This document shows, in pieces, positions 1-6,101 of a stretch of 8,072 nt of DNA. Within the stretch, counting starts at the first letter, position 1. Each line of letters starts with the position of its first letter. The stretch spans positions 1-8,072 of the forward strand of contig DCHX01000022.1 in NCBI GenBank assembly GCA_002315685.1, in the 5' to 3' direction. A program made the position numbers and the translations under genes. This DNA is from Ruminococcaceae bacterium UBA1741 (GTDB lineage: Bacteria > Bacillota > Clostridia > Oscillospirales > Acutalibacteraceae). A model generated the notes under the pieces. The model was not told the DNA's origin. It did not search any database and saw only the letters and a program-made list of their open reading frames with translations.

Positions 1-2885
1 ATATTTACACTATTTGAACGGTTTTTAAGAACATACACAACACCGGCAGGAGCATCATCGGTCGCCGGCACTACTGCGTGCAAACCAAATGGAGTTTTAT
101 CTATATCTGGATGTGTTTTTACATATTCAAGCAAATCAAGTCGGAATTCATTTAGCCCTAAATCCATAATGGAAATTCCGCTTGACATTTCTTCAATATC
201 AACAACTTCTTCTTTTAATTTTTGAAGCTGATTTTTACGATATTCAAGGTCCGCTTTTTCTTCCTCGCTTATTATGTTGTCATCACCTGTCGCAGTCATA
301 TCAACAATCTTCATACGAGTCTCAACCGTTGCTTTAAGGTCTATGTATTCATCAAGAGTTACATTAGGCCAGAAGTTTACAAGTTGAATAACACTGTTTT
401 TACTGCCTATACGGTCAATTCGTCCGAAACGCTGAATAATACGAACCGGATTCCAGTGAATATCATAGTTAATAAGATAGTCGCAGTCCTGCAAGTTTTG
501 GCCCTCTGAAATACAGTCGGTTGCTATTAGAATATCAATGTTTGTATTATCATTAGGCATAAGCAAATGCTTGTCCTTTGACACAGGAGAGAAACAGGTT
601 AAAACAGTATTTAGGTCTTTCTTTTTAAGATTAGCCGTTGTACGGCCCTCAATAGAACCGGTTATCATAGCGGTATCAAGCCCGAAATTATTTTTAATAA
701 ACGGACCTACATTATCATAAAGATATTCGGCTGTATCAGCAAAAGCGGTAAAGATGATAACCTTTTTATTCTCATCATTTATCGGCTTTTCAATTTTGTT
801 CTTTAATACATCAAAAAGTTCCTGAAGTTTTGTATCGTGTTCGGGAGTAATATCGCCCACCATAAGATTTAGAAGTTCCAAAACCTCACGGTCTTTTTCT
901 AAACTTTCTTTCCACGATACATAGTCCATATCGGCAAGGTCAATTTTAATCTTTCTGCCGAAAGAAAACATATCTTCGCTGTTTTGGTCTTCTGAATCAA
1001 ATTCGCTGAAATCATCAATATCGGTTAGTTCCAACTCTTGTGAACTTTGCTTATCAAAAGCATCAATCGCCTCAATAGTTTTTTCAATTAGGCCTTTTAT
1101 TCGTTGCAGGGTCAAATCAAAGGAATAAACGGAACTTTCCATTCTCTTCATAAGGTTAATTGCAGTAAGACGGCGAATACCTTGCTCACGGTTTGCCTGC
1201 GTAAAACCAATATTTATTGTGTTGTCATCAAATAACTTTGCATATTTTTCTATTTTGCTCGGAAGAATAAAATGCGACGGAGTATATATTGAAAGCGATA
1301 ACTTCATTAACTCCTCAAAAATCTCGTTATAACCAATAGCATCTTTTAAATCGGTAAGTGCCGGTTGCAACGAAATAGGTGTAAGCCTTGTCGGGAATGT
1401 TCCAATATCAGCTGTATCATAATACTTTTGAATATGTTTACGGGAACGAGCTATGGTAACCGAATCTAAAACTTCAAAGAAATCAAAATCAAGCATTTTA
1501 AGAAGTTTTTCGGTTGTCCTTTGTGCCGGGTCCCAACTACTCCAAGCGTTAAATGCTCTTTGTGCGTTTTTGAATATATCATTGATAGAGCGTGTCGTAT
1601 TTAACTTTTCATCAATTATATCGGTGTTTCCCTCGTATGCAAGTGCAATTTGGTTACGAAGGTCGGTAAATCTATTGTTTACAGGAGTTGCAGAAAGCAT
1701 AAGAACTTTCGTTTTTACACCTGCACGAACTACTTTATTTAACAAACGAAGATAACGGTTTTCTTTTTCGTCCTCGTCGCCCGAAATCTTACCGCCGTTT
1801 CTGAAATTATGGGATTCATCTATTACAACAAGGTCATAATTGCCCCAATTAAGTCTATCAAGGTCAAGACCGTTTGACTTTCCGTGAGTTCTATTAAGGT
1901 CAGTATGATATAAAACATCATAGCGGAGTCGGTCAGATGCAATAGGGTTATTTATATAGTTGTCTTTATATGTATTCCAGTTGTTTGTTAGTTTTTTCGG
2001 ACAAAGTACAAGAACTGATTTGTTTCGGTTTTCATAGTACTTAATTACAGCGAGAGCAGTAAATGTTTTACCAAGACCAACGCTATCAGCTAAAATACAA
2101 CCGTTGAATTTTTCCAATTTATTGATTATTGCAAGAACTGCGTCCTTTTGGAAATTATATAGCATATTCCAAATTTTGCTTTCCTTAAATCCGGTTGCTT
2201 CGTTAGGTAAATCGTCTTCCGAAACATCCTCAAGAAATTCATTGAAAATATTATATAAAGTTACAAAATAAATGTAGTTAGGAGAATTCTCATTATAAGC
2301 GGTAGTAATGCTTTCAATTACTTCATCAGTTACCTCTTGTAATTTGTTTTTATCGTTCCAAACTGCTTCAAAAAGGTCAAGATAATATTGGGTTAGAGGC
2401 ATTTCAACTTTTTGAACAAAATTATATGCATTATTTCCGTGCTCACAACCAAGGTCAACAGTCGTAAACCCGTTAATCGGCATATAGTTTTTATCATCAA
2501 CATTCATAAAACCGGCCATATTCTCGTTGGTGATATTTGACTTGAATTTAACCTTATCCTTTATCCACTGGGCACATTCTTTTGCTATCGCTTTTTGAGT
2601 TAATTCATTACGAAGCTTTACCTCAAACTCCGTACCGCAAAGGCTTTTTTCACGATTTAAACGAGGAATATAAAATTCTCTCTTCTCTTTTTGAGCCTTT
2701 TCTTTAATAAAGGTTGGAGATGTAAATATAAATCTAAGTTCTTCAATATCTTTTAATTCTTTTTTAAGCTCTTGAAACGCATATATGGAAAAACAAGCAG
2801 CTGCAATAGATATTTTGCTGCCTTTTTTAATTTCAACAGATAAATCATCTTTTAAGGTTTTATCAATATTGTTAATTAGCTCCAT
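1..2885 (-). CDS. SNF2/DEAH-type helicase of a restriction-like defence cluster (partial, C-terminus beyond left edge)
   Basis: Open without a stop for 961 codons from ATG 2885 to the left edge, so the C-terminus is missing. The start is preceded by GGGAG at good spacing. Visible superfamily 2 motifs: Walker A ADSVGLGKT (about residues 266-274), Walker B DESH (356-359), motif III SATP (398-401), and C-terminal RecA motifs ATDCISEGQNLQ and QRFGRIDRIG (818-827), the last typical of SNF2/HepA-like ATPases. The first 240 residues are conserved in this family as I remember it (KKGSKISIAAACFSIYAFQEL, FIFTSPTF) and may be a degenerate phospholipase D-like fold; I see no clear HxK motif. From memory, close relatives in Clostridia sit beside a DUF4391 protein, a type III-like methyltransferase and a Res subunit, which would lie left of this window. 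Role inferred: ATP-driven translocation on DNA in a restriction or antiphage system. Sure of the helicase family; the system assignment is inference. Confidence 0.92.
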   Translation of the reverse strand, partial: MELINNIDKTLKDDLSVEIKKGSKISIAAACFSIYAFQELKKELKDIEELRFIFTSPTFIKEKAQKEKREFYIPRLNREKSLCGTEFEVKLRNELTQKAIAKECAQWIKDKVKFKSNITNENMAGFMNVDDKNYMPINGFTTVDLGCEHGNNAYNFVQKVEMPLTQYYLDLFEAVWNDKNKLQEVTDEVIESITTAYNENSPNYIYFVTLYNIFNEFLEDVSEDDLPNEATGFKESKIWNMLYNFQKDAVLAIINKLEKFNGCILADSVGLGKTFTALAVIKYYENRNKSVLVLCPKKLTNNWNTYKDNYINNPIASDRLRYDVLYHTDLNRTHGKSNGLDLDRLNWGNYDLVVIDESHNFRNGGKISGDEDEKENRYLRLLNKVVRAGVKTKVLMLSATPVNNRFTDLRNQIALAYEGNTDIIDEKLNTTRSINDIFKNAQRAFNAWSSWDPAQRTTEKLLKMLDFDFFEVLDSVTIARSRKHIQKYYDTADIGTFPTRLTPISLQPALTDLKDAIGYNEIFEELMKLSLSIYTPSHFILPSKIEKYAKLFDDNTINIGFTQANREQGIRRLTAINLMKRMESSVYSFDLTLQRIKGLIEKTIEAIDAFDKQSSQELELTDIDDFSEFDSEDQNSEDMFSFGRKIKIDLADMDYVSWKESLEKDREVLELLNLMVGDITPEHDTKLQELFDVLKNKIEKPINDENKKVIIFTAFADTAEYLYDNVGPFIKNNFGLDTAMITGSIEGRTTANLKKKDLNTVLTCFSPVSKDKHLLMPNDNTNIDILIATDCISEGQNLQDCDYLINYDIHWNPVRIIQRFGRIDRIGSKNSVIQLVNFWPNVTLDEYIDLKATVETRMKIVDMTATGDDNIISEEEKADLEYRKNQLQKLKEEVVDIEEMSSGISIMDLGLNEFRLDLLEYVKTHPDIDKTPFGLHAVVPATDDAPAGVVYVLKNRSNSVN

Positions 2886-2902
2886 TTTTATCTCCCTAAA
2901 TA

Positions 2903-2936
2903 ATTATAAAACAAATCACTGTACAAAAGTCTGTAC
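2903..2936 (-). promoter_or_regulatory. Likely helicase promoter with direct-repeat operator
   Basis: In the 57-base gap between the regulator and the helicase, the minus strand carries TATAAT (2908-2903), 17 bases ahead of the helicase start; the -35 is poor. Just upstream the plus strand reads CTGTAC-AAAAGT-CTGTAC (2919-2936), a 6-base direct repeat with a 6-base spacer. A weak -35 overlapped by a repeat suits a controlled promoter, possibly regulated by the adjacent XRE protein (inference). Confidence 0.4.
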
Positions 2937-2942
2937 TTACAC

Positions 2943-3167
2943 TTATTTGGAATTCTTATTTTCTTCTTTTTCGTAAATATACTCCACGATATCGCTGTAC
3001 TGAATATGAAGCGTTTCACAAATCTTATTTAGCACCGACATCGCAACTTCTTCGTCTTTTCTCATTTTTGTCATAGTGTTTGGGGAAATGCTCGCCATTT
3101 TTCTAAGCTCAACTTTACTCATACCGCGTTCTACTAATTCACGCCATAATGGTTTATACGAAATCAC
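2943..3167 (-). CDS. Small XRE/Cro-CI family transcriptional regulator
   Basis: A 74-residue protein made almost entirely of one helix-turn-helix: ELRKMASISPNTMTKMRKDE, followed by the stabilising helices NKICETLHIQYSDIVEYI and a charged tail. This is the short Cro/CI type (HTH_26-like) often found in front of restriction and mobile-element operons. I start it at GTG 3167 (MISYKPLW), because AAGGAG ends 8 bases upstream of that codon. The upstream GTG at 3176 overlaps this ribosome binding site and is unlikely. It reads in the same direction as the helicase with a 57-base gap, so it is probably co-transcribed or controls the helicase promoter. A 16-base palindrome lies over its own likely -35, consistent with autoregulation (inference). 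A restriction control protein (C protein) role is possible. Confidence 0.85.
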   Translation of the reverse strand: MISYKPLWRELVERGMSKVELRKMASISPNTMTKMRKDEEVAMSVLNKICETLHIQYSDIVEYIYEKEENKNSK

Positions 3168-3194
3168 AATAATCACTCCTTCATAATTAACATT

Positions 3195-3226
3195 ATTATA
3201 TTACCATAAACTTTGGAAAATCGCAA
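3195..3226 (-). promoter_or_regulatory. Likely promoter of the XRE regulator
   Basis: On the minus strand TTGCGA (3226-3221) is followed after 17 bases by TAATAT (3203-3198), with an overlapping TATAAT (3200-3195). This places the transcription start a short distance ahead of the GTG at 3167. The -35 lies inside the outer half-site of the TCGCAA/TTGCGA inverted repeat. Confidence 0.5.
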
Positions 3227-3250
3227 TTATTTTTCGCAAGAAATTGCGAT
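3220..3250. repeat. Nested inverted repeat (TCGCAA half-sites), candidate operator
   Basis: ATCGCAATT (3220-3228) is the exact inverse of AATTGCGAT (3242-3250). A second TCGCAA (3234-3239) makes a tighter perfect palindrome with TTGCGA (3244-3249), spacer GAAA. There are thus three half-sites, two direct and one inverted, lying over the -35 of the regulator gene. This is the usual layout of an XRE operator, but binding is inference. Confidence 0.5.
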
Positions 3251-3286
3251 ATTTCTTATATATTTTATAAATAAAGGACATTTCCT

Positions 3287-3365
3287 ATATTATCACAATT
3301 AACAGTTGATATTTTAACCAAAATAGTATAATATTATCACAGTTAAAAGTTGATAAAGTATCAAC
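3287..3365. repeat. Pair of 25-base direct repeats plus palindrome upstream of the methyltransferase
   Basis: Two copies of a 25-base sequence, 3287-3311 and 3331-3355, match at 23 positions and are offset by 44 bases, near four helical turns. Each copy contains TATCACA and ends AGTTGATA, so each is itself a loose inverted repeat (TATCA...TGATA). The second copy runs into a perfect palindrome, GTTGATA-AAG-TATCAAC (3349-3365). These lie in the promoter region of the methyltransferase gene and look like operators. Confidence 0.65.
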
Positions 3366-3380
3366 ACAATTTCTTATAAT
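3306..3380 (+). promoter_or_regulatory. Likely methyltransferase promoter region
   Basis: Two promoter-like pairs are visible. TTGATA (3306-3311), the end of repeat copy 1, is followed after 15 bases by TATAAT (3327-3332). TTGATA (3350-3355), the end of repeat copy 2, is followed after 19 bases by TATAAT (3375-3380). The second would give an almost leaderless message, since the ATG is at 3390. In both cases the -35 is part of the repeat, so a repeat-binding protein would occlude polymerase. I cannot say which pair is used. Confidence 0.45.
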
Positions 3381-3389
3381 GGTGATATT

Positions 3390-4337
3390 ATGAATCCTTC
3401 TTGTCCATATTGTTTTTCTAACGAAACAACCAAAAACGGTTTTTCAAAAAATAATGTTCAAAGATATCGGTGTAATAACTGTCATAAATCTTTTTGCGCA
3501 AATACAACTAAGGTAGAATTTCGGTCCCGGAAAGATAATGCGATTTGGTATAAATTCAACAATTGTTTGGCTAAAGGTTTTACACTTAAAGAAAGTGCTA
3601 AAATTTGTGGTATTAGCGTAAATACCGCTACGGATTGGAAAAAGAAAATTAAATTTAGCAACAGTTCAACATATATTTCCCAAATTCAAAAAGAGAAAAT
3701 TTATCAATATAACGAAAAAAACAAAGCCGATGGTTTGGCTTTGCTTGATAACATTATTGATAATTCTGTTGATATTGTATTCTTTGACCCACAATATCGT
3801 GGGCTCCTTGACAAAATGAAATACGGTAATCAAAACCGACAGATAGACAGAATAGCGCTACCGCAAATGACAACTGAAATAATTCGTGATTTTTTATCAC
3901 AAATTGATAGAGTACTAAAAAAAGACGGTTATTTATTTTTGTGGATTGACAGGTTCCACTTGTGCGAAGGTATTGGCGCGTGGTTAAATGGTCTTGATTT
4001 GAATTTTCATACTGTTGATACAATCACTTGGGATAAGCAAAAACTCGGTATGGGCTACCGCACACGCAAAACCGCCGAAAACCTAATGATATTATGCAGG
4101 CATAATGCGCCTACCCACTGGACTGACCATTCCATTCCGGACATTTGGCCCGAAAAGGTGAAGAAAAACCACCCACATTCCAAACCTGTTGAACTGCAAA
4201 GAAGATTAATATTAGCGGTTAGCCAAGATAACCCAAACGCTATTGTTGTAGATCCGGCGGCAGGCGGCTATTCCGTTCTTGAAGCCACAAGATTAGCCGG
4301 CAGAAATTTCCTTGGGTGCGATGTTGAATTTGGTTAA
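3390..4337 (+). CDS. Zinc-ribbon/HTH fused to beta-class DNA methyltransferase
   Basis: A 315-residue protein in two parts. Residues 1-90 resemble the DNA-binding N-terminus of IS1 InsA-type transposases: a zinc ribbon with CPYC (5-8) and CNNC (28-31), then a helix-turn-helix (about 62-86, TLKESAKICGISVNTATDWK). No transposase catalytic domain follows. Residues 105-315 are a SAM-dependent DNA amino-methyltransferase: catalytic motif IV is DPQY (133-136), in place of the usual DPPY; HPHSKP is at 261-266; and the SAM-binding motif I, DPAAGGY (288-294), comes after motif IV, the beta-class order. The product is probably N6-methyladenine or N4-methylcytosine; the target site cannot be read from sequence. 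GGTGAT precedes the ATG. It is divergent from the regulator and helicase and ends before a strong terminator. The methyltransferase part resembles a known family; the fusion is what I do not recognise. The N-terminus may fix target choice or repress its own promoter (inference). Confidence 0.88.
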   Translation: MNPSCPYCFSNETTKNGFSKNNVQRYRCNNCHKSFCANTTKVEFRSRKDNAIWYKFNNCLAKGFTLKESAKICGISVNTATDWKKKIKFSNSSTYISQIQKEKIYQYNEKNKADGLALLDNIIDNSVDIVFFDPQYRGLLDKMKYGNQNRQIDRIALPQMTTEIIRDFLSQIDRVLKKDGYLFLWIDRFHLCEGIGAWLNGLDLNFHTVDTITWDKQKLGMGYRTRKTAENLMILCRHNAPTHWTDHSIPDIWPEKVKKNHPHSKPVELQRRLILAVSQDNPNAIVVDPAAGGYSVLEATRLAGRNFLGCDVEFG

Positions 4338-4377
4338 TTTTTCATTTTTAATGCGAAAATGTCATACTTATTATGTC

Positions 4378-4459
4378 GGGGCAGGAATGCGATGACGGTT
4401 TTGACCAGAGCGTACTCTCGGCAAAATATTGTATTCTTCTCGATGTGCTTTGAATACAA
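4378..4459 (-). other. Candidate oriT (MOBP/IncP-like nick site with upstream hairpins)
   Basis: On the minus strand, CATTCCTG followed by CCCC (4389-4378) resembles the YATCCTG/Y nick consensus of IncP/MOBP relaxases, placing a nick between 4382 and 4381. Upstream on that strand lie an 8-base perfect inverted repeat, TTGTATTC/GAATACAA (4459-4452 with 4436-4429), and a small hairpin, AGAG-TACG-CTCT (4418-4407). Inverted repeats a short way before the nick are the usual oriT layout. The frames through here have no gene-like context, yet I believe this sequence recurs in clostridial mobile elements (memory only). No relaxase is in the window, so it would be mobilised in trans or by a gene outside. 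Alternative: untranslated remnant. Confidence 0.35.
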
Positions 4460-4462
4460 CAA

Positions 4463-4505
4463 AAAACCAGCCACCTTGTTCATCGCTAACAAGGTGGCTG
4501 GTTTT
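4463..4505. terminator. Strong bidirectional intrinsic terminator
   Basis: A perfect 18-base stem, AAAACCAGCCACCTTGTT with its exact inverse (4463-4480 and 4488-4505), closes a 7-base loop. It carries A-runs before and T-runs after, so it terminates in both directions. It serves the methyltransferase from the left and the small minus-strand operon from the right. Confidence 0.9.
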
Positions 4506-4545
4506 ATTCTTCAACTTTTTTCTTTCTTCAAATTCTTATGTTTTT

Positions 4546-4839
4546 CTATTCCTCAATTTTATAGTGGAATTCCACCCCAAGGGTCTTTATCATTAATGTT
4601 TGTTCGTTATATAGTCCACTATAGAAATAATTCCATATTGAAATAACATCCCGAACCGCGTTTACATCAAGCGCCTTTTCGCTTTCGCCTGTTGCAATAT
4701 CAAAAAAATGGGCGATTGTAATGTCTGAACAATCAAACGACAACAATAACAATTTTCGCCCAAAATCAAACTTGCTTAGTTCTTCTCTATGTAATAAAGT
4801 TTCATTAGCGTCATAAGTTTCAACAATATATTTTTTCAT
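4546..4839 (-). CDS. Hypothetical protein, 97 residues, last gene of the small operon
   Basis: I do not recognise a family. The protein begins MKKYIVETYDANETLL and ends GVEFHYKIEE. It is soluble-looking, with no signal peptide or membrane segment, a mixed alpha/beta pattern and an excess of acidic residues. The ATG at 4839 is chosen because AGGAG lies 8 bases upstream and because it overlaps the stop of the previous gene as TAATG, a sign of translational coupling. An upstream ATG would add 10 residues inside the preceding gene and lacks comparable support. Its position after an ArdA-like gene suggests a mobile-element accessory role, without a specific function. The bidirectional terminator follows. 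Confidence 0.75.
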   Translation of the reverse strand: MKKYIVETYDANETLLHREELSKFDFGRKLLLLSFDCSDITIAHFFDIATGESEKALDVNAVRDVISIWNYFYSGLYNEQTLMIKTLGVEFHYKIEE

Positions 4840-5075
4840 TATTCTATCTCCTCTATCATTAATTTGCATTCTTCTCTTCTTTGATTATTGTCCACAATAT
4901 CGGTAAACCATACCCCTTCGTTATCCTCGGCAATGTTATTAATACCTATTCGTTCCATAAGAGCATTTTCATCTTCGTTGGAAATAGGGTAATCAACCCA
5001 TTCTCCTTGCATAATGCCTTTTTCAAATTTTTCAAGATTACCAATCCAAGCATTAACACATAATTCATTAGTCAT
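4839..5075 (-). CDS. ArdA-like antirestriction protein, short single-domain form
   Basis: A 78-residue acidic protein. The first part, CVNAWIGNLEKFEKGIMQGE, then W.DYPI and ALMERIGIN, follows the pattern of the ArdA N-terminal domain (I.NLGKY..G.L.G.W...P......IG). ArdA proteins mimic DNA and inhibit type I restriction enzymes during conjugative transfer. Usual ArdA length is about 165 residues in multiple domains, so this is about half size: a reduced form or a truncation. I use ATG 5075 rather than 5081 because AAGGAG lies 9 bases before it but only 3 before the upper one. The start overlaps the end of the preceding frame by 8 bases, and its stop overlaps the next gene (TAATG). The match is by eye, so the family call is tentative; the gene itself is well supported. 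Confidence 0.6.
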   Translation of the reverse strand: MTNELCVNAWIGNLEKFEKGIMQGEWVDYPISNEDENALMERIGINNIAEDNEGVWFTDIVDNNQRREECKLMIEEIE

Positions 5076-5316
5076 TTTCATTTTCTCCTTCTAATTCAAT
5101 TTTTATATTTGTTAATACATGGTCCCAACTAGTTCCAAAGTGGGTAATACCCCAAATGTAAATATTTAATTCTTCATTATAATAAATAATTTCATCAGTC
5201 CATTCTTGAAGCAGTTCGGCATCTTGTTCTTCGATAATGAAATACTGATAGATGTAGCGCTCTGCTTCACATATTTCGGTTTCGCCAGTGTCTTTGTCAT
5301 AATATTCGTATGTATA
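5068..5316 (-). pseudogene. C-terminal remnant of an unrelated small protein gene (5' end lost)
   Basis: An 82-codon open frame with no methionine, starting just after a stop at 5319-5317 and ending TAA 5070-5068. It reads YTYEYYDKDTGETEIC, then ELLQEWTDEIIYYNEELNIY, then WGITHFGTSWDHVLTNIKIE, an organised acidic/aromatic protein-like pattern that I associate with hypothetical proteins of clostridial mobile elements (memory). It overlaps the downstream ArdA-like start by 8 bases, the spacing of a coupled operon. It lies in the -1 frame relative to the upstream ADP-ribosylglycohydrolase. The simplest reading is that its start was lost when the upstream gene was joined to it near 5318; a programmed frameshift is less likely. 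Confidence 0.65.
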
Positions 5317-5960
5317 TCAATTATCGGTAATCTTTCAAAATATTCCCATTCGGGTTCTTCTTCATAAAAGGCCTTGGCTTTTTCTATTCCCCGAATAACT
5401 GCTTCCTTTGAATTATTGCTTAATATTTCGTTTAGCACCATAGTATATATTAAACAAGCCATTTTTGAACGCAAATGTGCGTGAGTTAGTGCCGATGCTT
5501 TATATATTACTTCGTAATCATTCGGGAAAAGCAAGGAAAAAGGTAATATTCTCATAAGCGAGCCGTTGCCGTTTGAGTTTTCACCTTTCAGTCCGCAGTT
5601 TTCGGCATCTAAATGCTTCTTAAAATAATTATCAATAGCCGTACTGCAAGCATTACCCACATCAAACAGTTCACCGGTAGGTGTAAATTCATCCTTATAA
5701 TACCACTTACCGAAATTTTGCATAATATCGTCAAAATTTAGTTCCCCATCCGATAAGCTATGGAGAGCGCAAAGCGTCATTGATGTATCGTCAGACCAAC
5801 AACCCGCAGGATAAGGATATGTTCCAAACCCTTCCATATCAGTTACAGGACTTTCGTCAAGTTCTTCTCTTGAAGAAAATTCTACCGGTACGCCGAGAGC
5901 ATCGGCTACAGCGTGGCCTAATATAACTGCTTTTATTTTATTGACAGATAGCTTTCTCAT
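5166..5960 (-). pseudogene. ADP-ribosylglycohydrolase (DraG/ARH family), C-terminally truncated chimera
   Basis: Family enzymes remove ADP-ribose from proteins or nucleic acid using two Mg ions. Residues 1-215 match: MRKLSVNKIKAVILGHAVAD ALG start, metal-binding GCWSDDTSM (53-61), GNGSLMR (131-137), LTHAH (158-162). After about residue 215 (RLPIID, near 5318) the similarity ends. The remaining 49 residues are an out-of-frame reading of the next gene's tail, rich in K, S and M. The usual C-terminal half, with the second metal motif of the GDDTDT type, is absent, so the product is predicted inactive. Family length is usually about 280-300; this frame encodes 264. I use ATG 5960 with GGTGAT 4 bases upstream; ATG 5972 in frame is an alternative. 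The gene has a long structured leader and would be first in the operon with the ArdA-like gene. Confidence 0.8.
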
Positions 5961-6027
5961 AATAATCACCATTTCTTTCTTTAAGACACAAAAAGCGATA
6001 AAAATTCACCGAAATGGTGATTATTAT
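5959..6027. repeat. Perfect 17-base inverted repeat covering the ADP-ribosylglycohydrolase ribosome binding site
   Basis: GAAATGGTGATTATTAT occurs on the plus strand at 6011-6027 and on the minus strand at 5975-5959, separated by 35 bases. In the minus-strand transcript the second arm contains the GGTGAT ribosome binding site and the first bases of the ATG at 5960. Pairing of the arms would hide the start site. Confidence 0.85.
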
Positions 6028-6032
6028 ATCGC
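5990..6032 (-). terminator. Intrinsic terminator inside the leader (attenuator)
   Basis: In the minus-strand transcript GCGATA (6032-6027) pairs with TATCGC (6000-5995), and an inner CACC (6019-6016, 5' side) pairs with GGTG (6010-6007) around ATTTC. About 14 pairs form in all, with two mismatches and one bulge. TTTTT (5994-5990) follows at once. It lies between the promoter and the start codon, so it would stop transcription before the gene. Confidence 0.65.
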
Positions 6033-6074
6033 ATCTGTTTCGGTTGCCTCCAAAGAGGCGAGAAACAGGCGTCT

Positions 6075-6101
6075 TTATATTTTTTTAGCGTGAATTTTCA
6101 C
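6075..6101 (-). CDS. Candidate leader peptide (MKIHAKKI)
   Basis: A GTG at 6101 opens an 8-codon frame ending TAA 6077-6075. AGGGAG (6116-6111) lies 9 bases upstream, a good distance. The frame sits between the promoter and hairpin B. A ribosome at its end would reach the 5' arm of hairpin B and could favour the antiterminator, as in leader-peptide attenuators of antibiotic-resistance genes. Such a short frame could be chance; the ribosome binding site and position are the support. Confidence 0.4.
   Translation of the reverse strand: MKIHAKKI

Noticed and set aside
1453..1755. Plus-strand 100-codon frame inside the helicase
   Set aside because: Antisense to the helicase gene, across its SATP motif region; the helicase frame has clear family motifs and this one has none.
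3287..3355. Two-copy 25-base repeat considered as a mini CRISPR or IS ends
   Set aside because: Only two copies, in direct orientation, inside a promoter; no transposase reading frame between them.
3390..3660. Zinc ribbon/HTH region considered as a separate IS1-type transposase gene (insA) remnant
   Set aside because: The frame continues without a stop or internal ribosome binding site into an intact methyltransferase, so a fusion fits better than a remnant.
4359..4646. Plus-strand open frame of 95 codons
   Set aside because: It runs through the perfect terminator hairpin and into the antisense of the 97-residue gene, and has no convincing ribosome binding site. The minus-strand frame through the hairpin is rejected for the same reason.
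6014..6088. Plus-strand 24-codon frame starting MVIIISHLF, considered as a small toxin
   Set aside because: No ribosome binding site before the ATG, and it lies antisense to the structured leader; its MVII start comes from the inverted repeat with the ADP-ribosylglycohydrolase start.
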